From the NCBI GenBank assembly GCA_905250125.1, contig CAJNOL010000344.1:92065-156064 (forward strand): a stretch of DNA of 64,000 nucleotides, in the 5' to 3' direction. Below are positions 59,035 to 64,000 of the stretch, piece after piece. The translations under genes were made by a program, and so were the position numbers. Every line of letters begins with the position of its first letter. The first letter of the stretch is position 1. The DNA is from Rotaria sordida. Its lineage: Eukaryota > Rotifera > Eurotatoria > Philodinida > Philodinidae. The notes under the pieces were generated by a model. That model saw only the letters and a list, made by a program, of their open reading frames with translations, was not told where the DNA came from and made no database searches.

Positions 59035-60049
59035 ATTTTATTATACAAAAAAAAAAAAATAATTAGAATAAAAAATATATGAATAAAAACAAAGTTACTT
59101 ATGACCGATCGAACACAACTGTTTGTTTTAATAAAAGATGACCGATAGAAGTATAAGTACAATCGAATAAAAAGAACATTGCCAACTGTTGCTTATTGTA
59201 AAAAGTTACATCATATTCAATGTGTTACATAATTTTGTTTTGTATGGAACCATATTCTATGAACGTTGCATAAAATTTAATCGTAATTGTTAATTCAGAT
59301 TAAAAAAAAGAAGACATAATATTTGAGAAATGTTTGGTATTGAAATTGTTTCTCTATAATAAATCATACAATCAAAACCTATTAAAATTAATGTTTATAA
59401 AATTTAATTTTCTGGTATCATATCGAGAGATGATATTCAAGTAGTTAGTCTAGTATAGATTTATATTATTGAGCTATTTGTTTTCATTATTGTAAATTCA
59501 TGCAAAGGTAAAATGAATTGAAATTTTGAAATACTATTTCTTTTTGTTTGTCTCTTCCTAGTCCCTCGAAGATCTTCAATTGGTAATCATTTTTCTTAGT
59601 TTAAATAATAATAAACGTTAATAATATTCGCGTTGGATAATCTAATAAAACCATTATTTGTTTAATGTCATAGAAAGTTTGATACTATTTATTTACAAAA
59701 AAAAAATGATTAAAAAACAACCAATAATAACTAATGAAATTAAATATTGCCAAGTTCAACTGTAGATATAGTGTTTGGTTAAATATGTCATTATTATCGT
59801 ATATATTTAACACTAATTTATTCGAATTAAGGTCGCATGTTTTCTATCAATGATACTAATATGTTTTATTTGTGATCATTTACAGAATAATTAATTTGAA
59901 TACAAATATTTTTTTTTACTGATAATATCAATAAGATAGTTCTAATTATAAATTTGAATAATAGGTCTTTCATTAGGTGAACATGATAAACTATATCATC
60001 ATAATACTAACATATAACAATTCAGTAGTTTAAATATAAAATGCAAGGT
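59035..60049. other. Intergenic, nothing recognised
   Basis: 3' flank of the PDZ gene; AT-rich. AATAAA-like signals are numerous and not informative. Confidence 0.45.
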
Positions 60050-60659
60050 GGTGGATAAAAGTTTAATAACAACGTATTTTTTATTTTATTTTTCTATAAT
60101 GTTAAACGATGAGTTCAAATCCAGATAGTGATTTTAATAGCCAATGGAGTTTTCTATCTAATGTATCTTATATAAAGATTTCATAGATAAACCATGATGG
60201 TAATGTTTCTAAAAAAGCTTTCAGGTCCCAGAAAACTTTATCTGATCTCTTTATCATCAATACTGTTTTAAAGAGCAGAAAATCCTGAAGAAAGTGAGGA
60301 GTTACTGCATTTTTTACACGGTCTCCGTAAAAAGTTAAAAGTACTACAAAAACAGAAACAAAAGAAATTTATCAAAAACAAGCGCCTTTTCCCGATTTTT
60401 GCGATACCGTTAATTTTTTAAAGAAAGGTCATAGAAAATCCGGCGACTCATCATTGTGTTTAGAATTTTGTGCTCTCTAAAATAGCTCCGGCAGAGTCTT
60501 CTGAGACTTGAAAACTACTGTATTTGATTTTTTGAAATCTTGGCATAGAATACATTAGATAGAAAAATCCATTGACTATAGAAATCACTATCTGGATTTG
60601 AGCTCATTGTTTAATATTATAGAAAAAAAAAAATGCTGTTGTTAAACATTTTTCCATCA
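60050..60659. repeat. Fold-back/MITE-like element (copy 2 of the 11.7-kb family)
   Basis: Ends are ggtggataaaagtttaataa and, inverted, ttgttaaacatttttccatc. Inner arms gagttcaaatccagatagtg (60110) and actatctggatttgagctca (60587) match those of the copy at 12.2-12.7 kb, as do taatagccaatggag and the central gcgatacc/tttttaaagaaag region. About 610 bp, non-coding. Finding two copies defines the family ends. Confidence 0.85.
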
Positions 60660-62171
60660 TTTTATATCATCAAAAATTTTATTTCTTTATTTTAATATGA
60701 TAAATTCTATAAAATTCAATAGAAATCATAATGATAATATGTACATATTTAAGTAAAATAGAACCATAGAAAAATTCTTTATGAAATATTTGATATTGTA
60801 ATCAGATATTGGTTATATCTGTAGTAAATAATAATATAATGAAGACATTGATAAAACTAAAATAAGTAATAGAATGAATACGTCAATGCGTAAAATAAAC
60901 TAATAAATTAAAATTATCTTTTTATTAATCTTAATCTATCATCAATAGGTGATTCATAAAAGTCTAGTATGACGTTAGAAAAAGTAGAAATTAAATCATT
61001 TATTAATAAAAGAAAAGGAACGTATGGATAACTTCTGACCGCGATTCCATCGTGGTATACCGATGGTAGTGCAAACAAACCTCCAATATGAAAAGTTTTC
61101 ACATTGAGCAGTCAAGAAAAAAAGAATGTTCAATTATGATAAACTCATATTGGTCATTTATTATATAAAAGAATGGTTTCGTCTAAGACCTGCACTTTAT
61201 CATTAATTACAAAGTAAAATGTACTTTAAATATATACAGGAGTCTCAAGAAGTCTTGCTACTAGAGAAAAAATATATACACTTCAATCCTTTTGCCTGAT
61301 ATCTTCACTACAAATAGAGTTCGATGAACTCTGATCGCAAGCAGCACCCCAAGGTCGATAGGTCTTAATGCAAAGGATTTACGATGAAAGCACTGGTTTT
61401 TTCTCTAGGATTCAAAAAAAGGCTTTTTTGCCACTTTTCTGGCTTTCCACTATTTAGATGAGTTCACCTCTATTTTCTTATTTACAAATAAAGATTCGCA
61501 TGTCTATATTATATTACAGATAGGATATTTCAATCCGTTGTAATTTTAAGGCACGAGGAAGTCTTCATTGTCTGGAATGATCTCAGCATGCATTTCTTCT
61601 CCATTGGTGACTGCAATTGTAAAATTTTCAAGGTAAATGGTTAAAATTATTCGGAGATATCGATCAATTTTCGATAATTCGCATCAACTCTCATGTGAAG
61701 ATTACCCAAAGAATACTATATAAATGAAGTAAACTAAAACCGTTTGATATGCAATTTTTATTAGTCATAGATATAGCACTGAGCTATCGAATGAGACGTC
61801 TAACGTCATGAGATTTGTTTTCTATGTTGAGATATCCTCGTCTGAAGAAAAAATCTATATTGACTTTCTAGCTTCTCTGCATGAAGTTCGATCGAGTCTT
61901 GGATAATCCTTGCGGTCAGAGTTCAACATACTCTACTTCTAGTCAAACTTTGATAGTAAAGGATTAAGCTTTAGATACTTTTTATCTTTTTCATAGTACC
62001 CTTTTTAAAAATTTACGAATTTGAATGTATCAAAAACAAATTCTCGAAGATCAATTTCTCAAAATCTACCTATTATGTTATTTATTTATTTAAAAAGATA
62101 GAAGAACAAATTATATAATTAAATATCACTTTTTCTCTTTTTTTATTTTTGTAAAAGATAAATTTCTTATT
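60660..62171. other. Intergenic, nothing recognised
   Basis: 3' flank of the acyl-CoA oxidase gene. Short frames only, including a 62-codon minus frame at 60914-61102 with no motif. Confidence 0.45.
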
Positions 62172-64000
62172 TTAGAGTTTCGACATTGTATTTTGTTTAA
62201 TTGATGTCCAAACTGGATGAACCTATACCAAACCAAAAAAAAAAGTTCATTCTCATTTTCATTGATCTATATCTATTACTTTATATCGATTGGATGGATT
62301 AAGTCGAGCTCGTTCCATTAATGCTTCATAAACTTGACCATCATAACGACCGAGACATGAATCTATTTGTTTTTGTTATAAATAAATTTTAATTATAGAA
62401 AATAAAATATTTCAAATATTTACTAAGTTCATTATCATGAAAATCAAAAGTATCAACAAGTGCAACAAGATTTGGTCGAAGTCGAGTATACAAATCTGGT
62501 AAAGTATAAGTTTCTAATTGATAAATTTGTTCAGCTGTAAGTAATTTTAACTGAAATATAATTTTAAGAGAAAAACAAAAACAAAAAGAAATTTTATTAT
62601 TTATTAATTTTTCTATTTGATTTATTTACTCGAATAAAATCAGTTGCTTGATTTCGTAATGTATGAATAGCAAATACATGAAAAAGTTGTTCAAAAACTA
62701 ATGCAAATGATTGATGTTCAGCTGCTTTACGTACACCATCATAGAATGCTCGTAAAATAAATGTTTCAACATAAGCCTAAATATTTTAAATAGAAAATAA
62801 AAAAAATCAATATTCATTATAATTTAATATCTTATGACAACATACTTTAGCAATATGTACGAGTTCAATAGAATTTTTAGAAAATTTATCATAAGATGTT
62901 GATGATGATGATTCAATTAATTGATTAGAAATTGATTTTAAAAGTCTAAATATTTTTTTTTTGAAATAGAAAAAAAACTCTACTATTCATATACTAATAA
63001 CTAACAATTGTGATCGACATTCAAATAAACGACAATAATCATCAAGATTAACAATAGTTGCTGGAGCTGATATTGTTGAAAATAAATAAGTAATCGATGA
63101 TTCCATATTTACATCATTATCATCATCAGCTTGTTGCATAACTTTTAGAAGATACCTATTGTTCGAAATAATATTTTGAAATGTTTCTTTTTTTTTATGT
63201 ATAAATTTTTCTATCTTATCTACCTCGCTGTTTGTTGAAATAAAACAACACTATCACCTTCATAACTACATGCAGCATCAAGCATATTATTAATAGTTTT
63301 TATTCCACTAGCTACTAAAAATCCATGACCACCACAAGCAACACGACATATTTGAGAAAATCGTTCAGCTATTGTTGATGTATATGCTTTTAAACCAGAT
63401 GATATAGCATGAAGCTTAAGAAAAAAAACCCATCAAACAAATACATTTTATAAATAAGAAAAAAAAAAATAAAAAAATGACGATTATTACTTCTGGTAAT
63501 TGTTCGAATAAAATTATATCACTTTCTAAAATTTGTACACGAAGATTTTCAAGTTTCATAAATGAGTAAAAGAATGCATAAGTTGTAGCTATACATGGTA
63601 CTAATTTTTCTTGTTGTAATGGATAATCAAGAACAAGTGTTTCTTTGCTTTATAGAAAACAAAAAAAAACGTTTCAATAAGATTTTGAGAAGAAAAAAAA
63701 AACCAATTTCAACATTACCCGCTTGGATTTAATCCTTGACGTCGAACAGCTGAATATCGTATAGCAATTGTAGCAGCACGAGCAAGTAATATTGAAAAGA
63801 AAGCACAAAGACTAACACGTGTTGCAAGCATTGCTCCATAAAGTAGACGAGGATCACCAAGACGATGAAAATTACCTTGTTCATCAACCTAGATAGATTA
63901 TAAAAAAAAAATTAATTTTATTTTGTTTATATTCTAAAATACATACGTAAGCTAATTTCATAAGCATATGATTTCGTGGAATTCGTACATTAGTTAATCG
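62172..64000 (-). CDS. Peroxisomal acyl-CoA oxidase, C-terminal part (N-terminus beyond window)
   Basis: Ten exons read from the right edge: 63947-64000 (partial), 63719-63888, 63491-63647, 63224-63414, 63006-63155, 62846-62945, 62630-62776, 62424-62550, 62280-62362 and 62172-62222. Landmarks: RIPRNHMLMKLAY, then DPRLLYGAMLATRVSL in the middle domain, KAYTSTIAERFSQICRVACG with GHGF (FAD/acyl-CoA site region of ACOX), the CSYEGD catalytic-Glu segment followed by LFQQTARYLL, and the C-terminal helical domain with PNLVALVDTFDF and LGRYDGQVYEALME. The last exon encodes VHPVWTSIKQNTMSKL, ending in SKL, the peroxisomal targeting signal PTS1. The enzyme performs the first, peroxide-forming step of peroxisomal fatty-acid beta-oxidation. 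Introns are 55-75 bp. The final exon is only 51 nt and is reached through donor GTAATAG; without it a false stop appears at 62259. Confidence 0.93.

Noticed and set aside
62259-62261. TGA as the end of acyl-CoA oxidase
   Set aside because: It falls within the last intron; the spliced form ends with SKL at 62172.
1-64000. CRISPR arrays, bacterial operons, recent horizontal transfer blocks
   Set aside because: No regularly spaced direct repeats; genes have spliceosomal introns and uniform AT-rich codon use.

Overview
This is a very AT-rich piece of an animal nuclear genome. Its genes are split by short GT-AG introns, mostly 45-80 bp, that are easy to bridge by eye. The families present are metazoan: SLC2 sugar transporters, a nuclear receptor with a [11 protein letters not shown]-type P-box region, a peroxisomal acyl-CoA oxidase and a PDZ protein. 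Small introns, AT-rich spacers, many fold-back elements and Cys-Lys-Tyr-x3-Cys repeats suggest a bdelloid rotifer of the Rotaria/Adineta kind. That placement is inference; only the metazoan character is firmly supported.

Layout. 1-2.4 kb: the 5' exons of a mut-7/EXD3-like gene on the minus strand whose nuclease half is not visible. 4.3-8.9 kb: a complete 11-exon class-I GLUT-like transporter (553 aa, minus) whose 2.4-kb intron 8 hosts a complete plus-strand gene for a small secreted T/E/P-rich protein. 11.0-16.5 kb: a second, divergent SLC2 paralogue (590 aa, 12 exons, minus) with an acidic N-terminal extension and transposon-inflated introns. 16.5-23.5 kb: a gene graveyard with a broken EGF/transmembrane gene and a broken zinc-finger-like repeat gene. 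23.7-24.4 kb: a complete secreted CAP-domain protein. 27.5-29.1 kb: a frameshifted DDE (IS4EU/ISL2EU-like) transposase, followed by nested inverted repeats to 30.4 kb. 31.6-32.0 kb: a possible broken peptide-hormone precursor. 33.9-35.7 kb: a five-exon WrbA-type flavodoxin/quinone oxidoreductase (237 aa). 42.0-44.1 kb: a four-exon nuclear receptor (436 aa). 53.3-59.0 kb: a three-exon gene with a C-terminal PDZ domain (529 aa). 62.2-64.0 kb: the 3' part of an acyl-CoA oxidase ending in the peroxisomal signal SKL, entering from the right edge.

The genes do not form an operon or an evident single pathway. The two transporters are tandem paralogues. The most striking structure is the density of fold-back (long inverted-repeat) elements, at least twelve, several of them inside introns. 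No CRISPR array, rRNA or convincing tRNA was seen. Exon junctions were inferred by joining reading frames across GT-AG sites by eye, without transcript evidence.
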